A stretch of 64,000 nt of DNA from Zoroaster sp. YZ-2022 (GCA_029582265.1 CM055822.1:1550001-1614000), one strand, 5' to 3'; positions 46,701 through 61,700 are shown, counted from the first letter of the stretch. The notes: generated from the sequence alone by a model not told the origin. Translations and numbers: made by a program.

Positions 46701-49700
46701 TTTTACTGTCATTTTGACCACCCTGAACAATAGCAGACAATGCTTTTACCAGTCAAAAACGGTCGACTCATTTTGACCTGTAAATGTACTTACTACACGT
46801 AAGGTTTGACAGTGTTTGACATTTTAAGTGCACTAGATATACCTTGGCAAGTATATCAACATTTTGACTGATTTTGACCCTTGGAGTCACAGAAGTGTTA
46901 ATACATCTATAGTGACATCTCTTTCTCATAAACGTGAGACTCATCTAAAGCTAAAACAATCACTGGTCAGTTCTTACCAACTGTATACCATGCCTTGAAT
47001 GTATGGCTAGTATAAAAATATAACATGGTTTGAGGGTGGACAGTCGATATTAGCTCCCTGAGGTATTGGAAGTTGACAAACTAGTTCCCGAGGCGAAGCT
47101 GAGGGAACTAGTTTGTCAACTTCCAATGTCGAGGGGAGCTCATATCGACTGTCCACCTGAAATAAACCATGTTATATTTGTTTTACTATACCTCATACAA
47201 ACTCTCTAGTTCAGCATCATTGAGCTCGGGAAAATGGAAATTGACATTTACGTTTGCCGCCATCTTTTCATGTGCATGTAGCTAGGGCAATGTTCGCGCG
47301 TGCGTACTACACCCGTGCGACTGTTCCCCGATTGCTTCGTAAAGCGCATGCGTAGTAGTTTAACGCATATGCATTAAACTACTATTCATGCGTATTTACC
47401 CTGTGCGTGAATACTCGTGGGCGCTTGGTAAACAGCCAAAATAGCATCTGGCACGTGATGGTGAATGGACCAGTGAGAATTCGGCTCTCGATCATGAATA
47501 TGTATGAGGTATAGTAATGCTGACTATATCCTTCTTGTCTTACCTTATTAAGAAGTGTAAGCTTAATGTTCTTGTGAGCTGTGACTTTCAGGGTGTTGGA
47601 TCGGGGTGCTGCAGTGACCGGCACTGACGTGCCGTGTTGTCTAATGTTCATACCAAGAAGAAGAACAGAAAGAAACAGGGATGACAAACGCTATTAACCC
47701 TAACCTTCCCAAATCCTCCAAAATCTTCTTTGCTAAAGTGAAGGATTTTGAAGGATTGAGGTTACATGCTACATGCTCTTTGCTAAAGTGAAGGATTTTG
47801 GAGGATTGAGGTTATTAGGCATACTTGCCTTTCCATGGTACATGTACATCCATGTTTGTTGTAGTGATTGCAAGGTCAGTGCTTGGGTCAGTGGACACTG
47901 TTTATTGCTCTATGCATGCAGGGAGGGTCCCTGGCCATGTACCACAGATTAGAAACACATGTGTGCATACATGTCATGTGCTTGCTTTACTACTGAAGGA
48001 TTTTGGAGGATTCAGGTTATGTCTAAGCAAATGGGCCTAGGGAGTTAGGAAGGATTCAGGTTATGTGTAAGCAAATGGGCCTAGGGAATTAGGAAGGATT
48101 CAAGCTATGTGTAAGCAAATGGGCCTAGGGAGTTAGGAAGGATTCAGGTTATGTGTAAGCAAATGGGCCTAGGGAGTTAGGAAGGATTCAGGTTATGTGT
48201 AAGCAAATGGGCCTAGGGAGTTAAGAAGGATTCAGGTTATGTGTAAGCAAATGGGCCTAGGGAGTTAAGAAGGATTCAGGTTATGTGTAAGCAAATGGGC
48301 CTAGGGAGTTAGGGAGGATTCAGGTTATGTGTAAGCAAATGGGCCTAGGGAGTTAAGAAGGATTCAGGTTATGTGTAAGCAAATGGGCCTAGGGAGTTAG
48401 GGAGGATTCAGGTTATGTGTAAGCAAATGGGCCTAGGGAGTTAGGAAGGATTCAGGTTATATGTAAGCAAATGGGCCTAGGGAGTTAGGGAGGATTCAGG
48501 TTATGTGTAAGCAAATGGGCCTAGGGAGTTAGGAAGGATTCAGGTTATGTGTAAGCAAATGGGCCTAGGGAGTTAGGAAGGATTCAGGTTATGTGTAAGC
48601 AAATGGGCCTAGGGAGTTAGGAAGGATTCAGGTTATGTGTAAGCAAATGGGCCTAGGGAGTTAGGAAGGATTCAGGTTATGTGTAAGCAAATGGGCCTAG
48701 GGAGTTAGGAAGGATTCAGGTTATGTGTAAGCAAATGGGCCTAGGGAGTTAGGAAGGATTCAGGTTATGTGTAAGCAAATGAGCCTAGGGAGTTAGGAAG
48801 GATTCAGGTTATGTGTAAGCAAATGGGCCTAGGGAGTTAGGGAGGATTCAGGTTATGTGTAAGCAAATGGGCCTAGGGAGTTAGGGTTAATGCAAAGATA
48901 GGTACGTCAAATAAAGTTGTTAATGAAAATGTTTGCTGTCCAAATGTAACATGTGGATGTGCACGGATGCGCACATTTCTGATGCTAATTTGTATTAACA
49001 CTGTAACGCCATAGAGGTTTTCAAACAACTTGGACGTCTTGAAATCTAAGCATCGCTTTTCCAATTAAACCATTCAATGATTGAATTTTAAGCATGTTGT
49101 GTTCATGGCATGCCAGTGCAATGCATGAAAATCAAGCATGCATTTCAAGCAATGCGTATACCACATGCGCTGGGAGTTGGAACACACTTTTCATACTGTG
49201 CACATACTGCGCACCAGAAAGTACAAATTCAAGATACCCGTGACATTTGTGTGAAAACACTATAAATAAACATGCACAGACGCATTCTTAAAAACATCTT
49301 GGACCAAGACTACCCAATAACTAGAAACTGTCTAGTCAAAGCCTTTTCCCGATTTTGAAACACAAAGGATGTTGCTATTCACAGAGAGATGGTCCATAAG
49401 TCATGACATGTCTCCAAAAGGGCTGGCGAAGCTTATGACGGCTATCCCGATTTATAAACCACTGCAGTTCTTACCTTGGTGGTGCGGATGTCGTTACACT
49501 AGGTGCAGCCCCAGACGAAACCCTTGCCTTCTCTTTATCTTTGTCTCTAGAAGGCGCTGCTGGTTTTGGTGCGCTCTTCTGCTTTGCCGGAGCAGCAGTG
49601 GCCTTAGTGACTGCTTGCGGAGCCTTGGCGCTTGCAGCAGTCCGGCTGGTGCTTCTACTTGGAGATGGTTTCCCGTTGGAATTCTTCCCCCCTTGAGTTT

Positions 49701-52700
49701 TACCGGTCGGCTTGTTACCAGCAGCTGGCTTGGCCGTCGGGGGCTGCTTACCCTGTGGCTTACTAGACGGAGGTTTTGTACTTGCCGGTGCTTTGCTGCT
49801 GGGTCCTGGGGGCTTGACTGATTTCTTGGGAGATGCTGGAGGAGGCTTGGTTCTGCTGTTTGCTGCTGGTGCTGTTGGAGGTGCTTTGCTGGGCCTCGAC
49901 GACTGGGTTGGAAGACCAACTGTGCGATGTGAAGAGGAAATGTACACCAATGAAGGAAATTTGACTTGAGAAGAAGTGTTCGTTCTACTGAGGCAAATTG
50001 ATAACTTACAGGTGTATAATAATCCGGAAATAACTAAAGTAGTGGTAACGATGGTATTTTCAAGACGATGGTATTTTCAAGATCTGGGGAAGATAGTTGC
50101 CAACACTAAATGGCAACAATTTGGAGAATGTGGATAAATTAGTTTACCTAGGATCGTTGTTTCCAGCAAATATGGACATTAAAAACACCATCAGATCCAG
50201 AATAACTATCGCTAAAGTGAGATTTGGGGACTTTAACCACATTTGGAAAGACCAAAAACCTTTCGCTGGCTCTCAAGAAACGCTTCTTATTGGCGGTTAT
50301 CTGGCCTGTTTTAACTTATCCCTGTGAAACTTGGGTGTTGAGAAAATCTGAAAGAGACCTGATCAATGCATTTGAGATGTGGTGCTACAGGAGAATCCTA
50401 AGGATTTCCTGGGTAGACCACACCTCCAACAATGATGTCCTCGAATGCATGAGCACCACTAGAAACCTACTAGAAGTGGTCGCACAGCGCAAATTGAGAT
50501 TCTTTGGACACATTGTTAGGGCAAAACGACTTGAAAAGGATGTGCTAGATGGGTATGTTAAGGGAAAGAGACTTAGGGGGCATCCAAGGTGGTTAGCGTG
50601 GATGACATAAAGGAGTGGAGTCAACTGTCACTGGTGGATGCCAAAAGGGCAGCAGAAGATAGAGATCTGTGGAGAGAAATAGTGCTAAATCATGTTCGAC
50701 AACCCTCTCAACAAGATGAAGCCACACTCTGATGATGATGAGTGGTAAAGGGATGGGGGGTGGGGGGGGGGTGTAGTGTTGCACGCCCATATGTTGTATC
50801 ATACATGCAAATAACATTAAATTTGGCTGGCTTAGACTTTGGGAATTTTGTGTGTATAATTCCAATATGAAAGCAAGAACTCTTACAAGCACAATGTTTA
50901 TCACATTGCCGACATAGTAACTCATAGTAAAAAAAACAATAATCAACTAATCAGTTTCCTGTGTTTTTGTTCTCCAGATGATAAGATCACACACTACAGT
51001 AGTACACTCGGGTATCTTAGAGACATTACACCTCATGCACCGTACCTTTGGGTATCCTGGTATCTGGAGGCAGTCTCTTCCCGTCGATGCCTTTCATCGA
51101 GGAGGGTCTCCGCGGTGACATGTCGCTCTCGCTGGATGATATACTGGAATAGGAGGACACTGAGCTGGCGGAGAGACTGCGTGAGCGTGACCGACTGATG
51201 CTGCTGTAGCTGGATTGACTGCTGCGACTGCTGAAGCTGGAGTGACTGCTGCTGCGGGTACGGGGTCTTATCTGTCTGCCAGGGGGCTGTGAGATTCAAC
51301 AATGATTGCTTATTAAAACCCTTGTGTAGTTTGATCTTTCAAAATCCATTTAAATGTTTTAAAAGGTAAAACGTACTTGCCAGCTATAAGTCAAGGTTTT
51401 GTGTGGGAATGCATCTACACTGTATATAGTCATGTACTACACAGATATTTAACCCCTTGCGTACGGTATTATTTTTACCGAGTGAAGGTGGTTACGACCA
51501 ACCAAGAAACATCTGTGGGGCCGGGGAGCGCCGGGTCAAACCCGGCCGTGGACATGTGCACAACTCCGCTGTTCAGCCAAGTGTATAGACCGAACAATAA
51601 GAGGGCACGTGAAGTCCCCACAAAGTAATTGAAAGGGCTGTGTTCAGAAAGCTCATGAAAAGGCTGTATTCAGAATGCTCTCGAAAGTCCAATCTATTAT
51701 ATAACAATATAGTTCACCAAACTATCAGCCTTCTTGAAGATTTCTATTCAAGGTGAATTCTCAGCAAATACAGCTGGAAAATCAATTAATTCACCAGCCG
51801 CAGCTACAGCCGTCAATCGTACGCAAGGGGTTAATAAACTCCTAGTTGAAGGGTTTTGGCAGGTCCGTCAACCCGCTGGCAACATGGACTGAGAGAACAC
51901 GGACTGAGTGTTCTACTTTTAATTTCAGCAAAATGGAATTTACTTTGAGAAATAATCATGTATGAAGAATCATTCCATTCATTTTTGACCAAATAATTAC
52001 TTTTTACATCTTGAAAACCACACATAACTGAGCAAAAACTAGCTTCAATCACATATTACTACGGCACAACTGATCCCGTGAAAAATGCTTAACCAACGAA
52101 GAAAAGCCAGAACAAGTTTCTGAAGCTGAAAAAAAGTTTCTAGTCTTTGATCCGGAACACAAACCCGTGGTATTCTACCAATGTTCTCACCAGTCTTCTG
52201 GATTCTTGGGTCCTCTGGGTCACTGTGGATCTCTTGTCTGAGGATGAAGCAGGCGCTGACTTCTTCTGTTGCATCGATGGTGTGCTGACAAAGGAAAAAT
52301 AAAATCCTCCTTCATAAAAAAAAAAAACCGGCCCGATTTCAGGAAGCACTAATAGATGCATGCTTCGCAAAGTACCGGGTGCAACATCATATAGCTGCTT
52401 AGCAAAGAATGTTGCTAAGCAAATATTTACGCTTAGCATTGTAAAACAGCCAAAATACAGTCATTTTGTTTAACAGTTTGATTGGTAACCAAAGAAATCT
52501 CCTAAGCAAATTTTTCTGGTGAGCAAAAAGTATATTACAGATGAATGTGGTGACCAGAACGCACCCATAAATATTGCAGGTTGGTGTTTTTGTTAGATGG
52601 ACCGGTGGAACCTTTACCAAAAGGTTTTTTTTTTAAAATAAAAATAACACTTGACTGGCAAAGATTGCAATAGAATAAGACAAAATGGACTTAATTAGAT

Positions 52701-55700
52701 CACAAATCGGACAAACTTTGTGCATATGTACTTTGTAATGGCAGATTTCGGACGTCATTAGCAGTCAGTGCTATTAGATGTACATATATACGCCTGAATG
52801 TGCATAGCCTTTTTCAGGCCTCGATCTTAACCACAGCTACCGCTGCCATTGCCGTGGTGCCCCTCCGAGTTGGCCTTGAAATTTTGAGGCAGGCAAGGCC
52901 CAAAGTGGCTGTGCCCTCTCAATCCTTAAGGTCGAGGCCTGCTTTTTGCATGTTGATATTTATTCATGTACATTAAAGTTGTATTTGAAGAAGGTCTGGT
53001 AGATTGACCTGATTAATTCAAATGGAATGGAACATAAAAACAAACAGGAAAGAAATTAGGTAAAACACCAGAGACAAATCATGCCATGCGATGGGCGAAA
53101 TGAGCACAATTGGTCCAGTAAAGCTTGTGGAAAATTTGATACAAGATGTGAATTAATAAGAGTAATTATTTGTGACAATAATGAATGATAATTGCTCTGA
53201 TGTAAAAGCTAGCTACCTCTAACAAATGCCTACTCATGTGTCAGTCAATCCGCATTAGGCATGAACTGTTGAGGGCGCATGTTATTAGATCACTGCTGGG
53301 GACAACGATGTGTCACATTTTTTGCAGTTAATAATGTATACATGCAAAATCTCCAGCGATCTTTGGCATGCATCAGTACGTGTGCACACTGCACCATTAT
53401 ATGCTGCGCGTAAACTGTACGCACAATGCTCACTTGATGCCAAAGTGCCCAATCATCAAGACACTGGGTGTATTTTTACCACGAGAGGGCTACGATGTGC
53501 ACAAATAATTCATAACCAATAAGCCTCTCTCTAAACCCATCAAAATAATCAAATATATTGCAAACATATCTACCAGATATTAACCCCCACACCCTGTAGC
53601 AAATATGCAAATTAGAGAGCAATGTTAAAGAAGACTGTCATTTGGTTGATGGTCAACACAAGCATGATAGACAACAGAAAACACAATAGTACTGTGGCAT
53701 TTTCCTTACTGTACAAAGTTATCTTCACACTTATATCACAAAACAGTGAACAGTGAACAATGAACAAGACACATACAGCATACATGCACTAAACATTTTC
53801 CCAGGACAAAGGAATATCGTAATTTATAAATCTTGAAAAGAATATAATTTTTCAAGACAAGCAATGTCAAAAAAGACATAAGGGCAACAAAAAAAAAGTC
53901 TGCAGATTCTGGTCTGCGCGAGCGACGCCTCAGACCCACACATCGGCATTTTTAATGTTCTTTTTGTTTTGCTATGAAACGATGTCCAATTGAAGACAAA
54001 ATTGCTTGATCGACTGAAATTCTGCCGTGCTGTGCTTTAAGCGACTTTTTCACATAGGGGTATGAATGTTGCCCGATTTTTGAGGCCTCTCTTAGCCACC
54101 ATACTTTGTAGATGGGAAATTTAGTCCCTGTGTATACAATGTATCACGTATTTCCCTGTTAGTGTTAGCAAAAAAAAATTAAAAATGGTTGGCCAAAAAA
54201 AAAAAAGCGTCACCGCACCGATTTTGAAGCCGACTGATGACCAGAAACCAGAGATTTGTTTTTGGCGTAAAGGTTTCCATGGTGAAAAGTGATAAATAGA
54301 GTAGGTTGCGGCAGCACCATGTCATAATCTCTTTTGATTTGTGTGGTTCTGAGAAGAACCTGGTGGTTAATTCAACGTTTTGGTCAGTTTACGCCATTTG
54401 TCATTTGATGCACCACATTTTCAAGGAGGCCTGTAAAAACCCCAAATTATTGTTTTTTAAATATAAAATGCAAACAAAGCACGAACAAACAAATCAAGCG
54501 AAAACCAGCAAACTGTAAGAAAATCAGCAACAAACAAAATTAAAACATTGCTGTTGAAACATTTCACACAAGAAGATAAGTGCCGACATTGAGCAATGGG
54601 GGCAGCAGTTTTGCTATGAAACAGTTGACTCCAGTAATACCATCAGGCATACACACATACACGTGTCCATGCATGGCCTAGGGTTCAACTCACAGAGTGT
54701 GCGGCCCTCTCATTTCTTGGTGCGTATGCTTGGGCTCCATGGCTCCCCTGGGCAGAGGCTTGGGTGCCAGTGAGGGTTTGGCCGGTGGAGTGGGTTTGGG
54801 AGGTGTGACGAGGAGCGGTCTCTTAGGGAGAGACTGCTGAGCAGAGTCACTGCGAGGGGGAACAAAGTGGGGGTTATAAAATCAGACCCATCCCACCAAA
54901 AACAAGTTCACCCAACAATCGGTAAATATTCTAAGTCTCATTTGCATTGATTCCATGGCCCGTGTCTCTAAAGTTTATCATTATGTGATTTACCATAATG
55001 TTTGTCTTTTTTTTGACATGGTAATTTCGAGCTCATTCAATTGGATCAAAATGTTTGGACAATAGTATTCACAGCAGGTTTTGTCTTGGCCAATAGAAAA
55101 TCCTTGATGTAGCTTTCGATGCAACTTTCATGTGGCTATTGCAGCTCAAAATTATACAGTCCGTTTGTGATTTTGTGATTTTAGTTTTCTGTACTATGGA
55201 CAATTTACGTGTAGTGCCTGCTCATTGCATTGCACATTTTTTTATAAGGTTGATGACTTGATTAAATAGGCCTTAATATGCAAGATACACGAAACAGCCG
55301 CATAATTGAGGCGACACATTCCTGACCTTTTGCCTCTATGAATCCAGGTTCGAATCCCACTCAGAACCGAGCTGACATGTAGATTAGGTTGTCAGTCCTT
55401 ACCTGATTACGTGGATTGTTTTCCTAGAATATTTGTCTGGGGCCTTTTTCTCCCACATCTAAAACTGAACATTACTTCATTGTCTTCTTTACACAGGTTT
55501 CTTCTAGCTGATGTACTACATTAATATAGGAACTTTTGAGGAATCCTCAATTTTATTACCAGAAAATAATAGTAATAATCAGGGGTGTGATTTTACAATA
55601 GTAAAATAAAAATCCTGAAAAATGGCTAGCGGGCCTAGGTCTCCCTTTGGTCTAGAGGACAAAGCCCCTTGAACCTCCTGGATGTTTAATTTTGGAGGGT

Positions 55701-58700
55701 TTTTCAGACTCTCCACATCCCCAAGAAACTAGAGGTTTGGACACAATACAGGCTGTTTCTTTCTTTCCTTGGTGGCTGCTATGCTTCTCTTCTTTCACTC
55801 AAGAAAATTTCAAGGCCGATCAGAGATTTGTAAAAAAATCCTGAGAAATCACAGGGCTGAATAATTTACTGATTTTGGGTTTTATACCTGATAGGTCCTT
55901 TTGTAGATGATGATGATTTACTACCAGGTGCTCCTCGGCTCCCAGACTCTGCTTGGACTCCCCTACTGCCAACTTGTCCCGTCTTCCCCGAAGGCGGAGC
56001 AGCTCTCCCTGGTGGAAAAGCTGACCGTCCAATCGGCTGCTTGACCGCAGAGGTCGGTTTGGCCACAGAGGTCGGTTTGGCCCCAGAGGTCGGTTTGGCC
56101 CCAGAGGTCGGTTTGGCCCCAGAGGTCGGTTTGGCCCCAGAGGTCGGTTTGGCTCCAGACGTCGGTTTGGCGCCAGAGGTCGGTTTGGCCCCAGGGTTCA
56201 GTTTTGACCCAGGGGATGGCTTTGACCCAGGCATCAGTTTTGCCCCAGAGGTAGGTTTGACCCCAAGGGTTGGTTTGGCCCCAGAGGATTTAGCACTGGG
56301 GGTTGGTTTGACCCCAGACAGCCGCCTAGCACCAGCAGCAGGCCGTCGTCCTCGAGAGGATGGGCTCCGGGAATATGACCTTGATCTCGAGCGTGAGAAA
56401 GAGGAACGGCTGTAAGAACTCCCTGAGGATGACCGACTGCTGGAGGAGAAGGATGAGTGGGATCGAGAATGGGAACGGGATCGAGAAGAGCTGTAAAATG
56501 AAGAAAAAAAATATAAAAAAATCAAAAAATGAAAATTCATTCATCTTTTCTGATGAAACAGAACATAGGTTTCAGTTATAATTACTGTCTCAGTCTGAAG
56601 ACTTCTAATTCAGACAAGAAATTATTTAAAGATAATTATATGTAATTCTACAAGCCACCACTACCTACATGTATCAGAAAAATTTAGGGAAAATGACAGA
56701 AAGTATGCATTTGAAACAATAAATAAGATGACTTACAATGAGGAATCACTAAATGAGTCTGACGAGTAAGAATATGACCGACGTCTCTTCCCACTCATCT
56801 TAGTGTTGGATTTAGGTGACCGAGTCCTTGCCCAAGGGTCTTGCCACGCATCGGCCGGTCGATCCAAACGCCCCTGCAGTGGCGGCCCTGGCCCCATGTC
56901 CTTGTCGATCCTTGGCCGCCGATCCTCCCTTACTGGTGGTCGATCGTTACTAGGTAAGGGTCTCTCCCTTGAGAGTGGACGGGGAGGACTTCGTCGTTCA
57001 CGCATGATGTCCCTGGGTCTATCGCGCAAGCGGTTTAACTCACGCTGACGCTGACGTTCCGTATCCCGGCGATCCAATGTCTCTCGCTCGTCTCGCCATG
57101 ACCGGTCTTTCTCAGACTGAAATGACAAATATCGTTCTAAAAATAAATCTAAACAGTAGAATTGATGTACTAGTTTTAGATTAAGTCAGTGACTGAAAAT
57201 AATACCCCATATGATAATATTGGGTATTATAAATAAGCCAGTAATTTTCAGTCAATGTGTTCATCTTAAACTAGGACACCGATTACATGCCCTGTTGATA
57301 GTCTGCTCTGCTCGTGACGAATATTAGATATTACAAAAAAGATCAGGGTTACGTCATGAACTATCCTCACTACCGGTTGTTTTTCTGAACCATAGATCAT
57401 TACACATGGTGTTACCTGCAGACCTAATCTTTCTTAGAGAATGTTAGCACCAACTATGCTCAATTCAACAAGATGCAAAAAATTATATTGGACATTGTCG
57501 GCCTCGGCAGGGAACAATAGACCCATTGTTCTAGCTGACGGATCTTGTCGCATCATGCTGGCTTCACACTTCTTAGTTGTTGGATTGAAGCGTTCAGCCT
57601 GTAAAATGCATTTTTTGTTGTTGTTGTTGCGGGGGGGGGGGGGGGATACATAGTTATACCAACCCTGTGAAAGTCATACTGTGGATGTGGCTCACGTCGT
57701 TCATACTGAGCATTATACACCTCAAACTGTGGAAAGTAGCCTTCTCTCGTCTCTCGAGGGGGTGCTTCATCATCAGCTATTCTATAGCTGCCATAAAAAA
57801 AAGCAATAATAAATCAGTATGCATAATGTGTACCTTTAATATTAAACTTCTCACGGATAACATTGGAGGACCACCCCCGTTTCACCCGATGCCATGTCAT
57901 GTGAATCAATATTTGCCCAATTTCAGCATATTTGCGACTGGCTCTGGCAAAACCCTAAACTTGGACCCAACTTTTCGGAGTGACCTCCCAAATTTATTGT
58001 GAAAATTAACAATGTTCCCAACAACGTTTCAGGATGTTTATTTTTCCATCAAAATCTAGAGAAAATGCTCTACCTATATGGTGACATGAAAATCTCAAAC
58101 TGGTCCCTGGGGCCAGTTTTTGACCTTTTCATGGCCGTTACGCATTATGGTAAATGCCGAGAAGTTTCGGGTTTTGCCAGAGCGGGTCACATTTTTGCAA
58201 CTGCGTCTGCGTATATGCCCCCGTTATCAGTGGTGTATACTGCCCTCTCAAGGCTGACCAAGTATGTATTGGAATCAAGGGAAAATTAACACCCAAGGTC
58301 CTAAATGTGATGTTAATTTATTGCTTATGCCCCTCCTCCATTCTCCCTTTATTCTGTGTCTTAACAGGCCTGAAATATAATTCTTGTAGGGGCAAAGTCA
58401 CTTTTTCAGAGTAAAGATCACCTTCATCAGAAAATCAGAATGTCTATGGAAACCAGGGATGATATTGTGATAAAGTGAAAAGGTAGGAAAAATGTTAGCC
58501 ATTATCGTAAGGCATATGCTAGCCTATAGCGGTTTACCTCTATAGCCATGTACAGCAAGGAAACCGTTTTTTTCTTGGTATTTACAATAAAATGATATAC
58601 AAGGAAAGTTTCCATGGTCTGAAGTTAGTCGGAACCCGGTTGCATGGTAGGATTTTCAAAATCAAAAGGTAGGATTTTCAAAATCAAAAGGTAGGATTTT

Positions 58701-61700
58701 CAAAATCAAAAGGTAGGATTTTCAAAATCAAAAGGTAGGATTTTCAAAATCAAAAGGTAGGATTTTCAAAATCAAAAGGTAGGATTTTCTAAATCAAAAG
58801 GTAGGATTTTCTAAATCAAAAGGTAGGATTTTCAAAATCAAAAGGTAGGATTTCCAACAAAAGTAGGAAGAATATCATGAGTGCTGGAAACATTTGTAAG
58901 GGGCACCAAGGCCAAGACCAGGGGCAACAAAGGCCATGATCTCCATGAAATTCCAGGCCTGTCTTAATGCTCCTCTATTGATTCATATGAGTTTCAGTCC
59001 TGGAATTGCATTCTTGTAGGGGCAAGGTCATTTTTTTCTGAGTAAAGGGCACTTCCATTAGAATATGTGATGTGATCTGGGAAAACCCTTCACATGGTGA
59101 AATTTGTCATTTTTGTGTTATATACATCAAATTAACGAGGACACTGTGCTGTTTTCAAAACTGTTTTATTCATGATTCTAGGTTGTCTATAACTTGAGTT
59201 ATGCTCTCGGGAAGTTATAAAGCCACCGCTGTCCTTAAAAAACAATGGCGGAAACGAAAACAAAGACGGCTTTTTAATTATCTATCATCATATGTTTTTA
59301 CATCTAAAACGATGGAATTTTTATTTAATATTTTCAAGAATGATCATTTGGATATTAACAGTTAAAAAACTCAAATTGTCAACAACAAAAATTGGGGGAC
59401 TATTTTGCCATTATCTTCAAAACAAGTTTGCCGACATCCGACGGGTTTTCCCAGATCGCATCACATATCATAATGTCTATGGAAACATTTGTAAGGGAGA
59501 CCACGACCAAGAACAGGGCAATGGAGGTCATGGCTTCCATGTAATTCCAGGAATGAACTTGGCCCTAGAAAAATACTGCGCATTATGGTGATGCAGATTT
59601 CAGAAAGTATTAAGCCTCCTACTATAGCTGCACTTTGGGGTGCCATGGCCGAGCGGTCTGGTGCATTGGACTTGTGTTCTGGTGGCTGGGTCGCCAGAGT
59701 GTGGGTTCGAATCCCGGCCGCGACCGTGGTGCTTGTGTCCTTGAGCAAGGCACTTTACCGTAATTGCTTCTCTTCACCCAGGAGTATAAATGGGTACCTG
59801 GCAATAGCTAGGGAAGTAACCTGCGATAGACTGGCATCCCATCCAGGGGGAATGGAAATATTCTCTGTCGTTTCATGCCAACGAAACCGGAGATAAACAC
59901 CGGCCTGATGAGCCAATATGGCTTGGGACAGACTTTACTTTACTTTATAGCTGCACTTTAGTGGCAAATAGCTACCGTGGTCAAAACCAGTCAACTGCCT
60001 GTCGTAGCTGTTGACCCAAATGTGCACACAGGGGCATTTTTGATTGGTTTTTACTGTCATTTTGACTACGCTGAACAATACCAGACAATGCTTTTACCGG
60101 TCAAAAACGGCAGACTCATTTTGACCTGTAAATGTACTTACTACACGTAAGGTTTGACAGTGTTTGACTTTTAAGTGCACTAGATATACCTTGGCAAGTG
60201 TATCAACATTTTGACTGATTTTAACCCTTGTAGTAGCAGGAGGGTTAATGGCAAAGGTACAAAAAAATCAGCAAGCCTGCCGGCATTTAGGGTTGGGGTG
60301 TGTGGGTGGCAACTCACCCATAAAACTCCTCAAAGATGGCATTTCCTTGGGGGAGACTGAAGTCATTCTCCTTATCGAAGTCTCTCTCCTCCTGTTCCTC
60401 CTCCTCCACATAGGGTATGTCACCGAGCATCCGCTTCTCCTCAAAGTTATGATCCTGTTCCTTACGCATCAAAGCTTTCTTACGAATCTAAAATAAAAAC
60501 AACAGTGATATGTGGTGACAAACGCCAATGTTTAAGAGCTGCTTAACATCAAATCATTCTTACGAATCTACAACACACAACATTTTGTGGTGACCATGGG
60601 ACAAAGTCTAGAACCTGTTCAGCAGAAACAAATTACTTAGCAGACAAATTCACTTAGCAGGTTTTTTTTGTTCCCAGCCAAACTTTGGCTGGTTTTCTTT
60701 AAAAAGATGTATCACCTGTGTTTTTCACTATTTTACCAGCAAATTCCAGAATTTTGTTGTCATTGGAAACACTGCTTTCTTACATGAGGAAAAGGAAACA
60801 AAAAATCATGTGAAGCAGTATGATAGTGGTTTAACTGAAAATAAGTCTCAAAAGAGTTTATTGTGGGTCCCGTCATGAATTTGGGCAATATTGTTACTGG
60901 TTTTCCCCCCAGATTTCTGGCCCGTCAGGCCCATAACACAGAGTTTCTTGTTTTTCATAGCCTAATTATAAAGCAATGTTACTGACCTCTTTGGCATGTC
61001 TGAGACCTCTCTCCCATGCAGACTCAACCACCGGCTCATTTGAAGGAGGAGGTGGGGGAGGAAAAGCTGGGATTGCCTAATTGGGGGAAGAAAGGGGGGG
61101 GGGTCAAGATATCAGTCATTACATTCACATGTGTAAACAAAAAACAAATTCTTAAAAAAGTAGAAAATGGCATGATGTTGTGACCCTTGTACAGTCTTTC
61201 TCAAAGGCTACACGACAAGGTTATTTACAGGCACTCATAAAGAACAGAAACGGAGGAGAAAAAACATAATAAGTTAAGTCTTTGGTATGGTAAGAGTTAC
61301 CCTAACCGTGCTGAATGCAACATGATGCAACAAATGTAAAATTTCATCGACTCATCACACCCATCAACACATGGCATCCCAGATGCATCAGAGAGGCCAT
61401 CGAGATCTTCAAGCATTGACACTGTTCCACAGGACATCGGTTTCTACATCAGCAATATTTGGCGACCACTACTACGGACCGAAGGATCTTCTATATCCAA
61501 AGTCCACAACCCACCCCAGACTGAGGGATCTTCTACATCCTAAGTCAACCACCCTCCCTCCCCCTGTGCTTGTTAACAATTGATTCAGTTCAGTGAGCAC
61601 ACACTGCCCCCACTCCAAGGATCCCAGTTCACCGTTTCCTGTCTGCACGCTACAACGCACTAATCCAGTCTTCGCGTGAATCCTCCAACAGTCTACTTAA

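Noticed and set aside
49369..49969. Plus-strand Leu/Cys/Gly-rich frames of 85 and 150 residues
   Set aside because: Antisense shadows of the Lys/Pro-rich ZC3H18 exon at 49475-49919.
56041..56415. Plus-strand 124-residue GLAPEV-repeat frame
   Set aside because: Antisense shadow of the AKPTSG repeat in a ZC3H18 exon, which is supported by splice phase on both sides.
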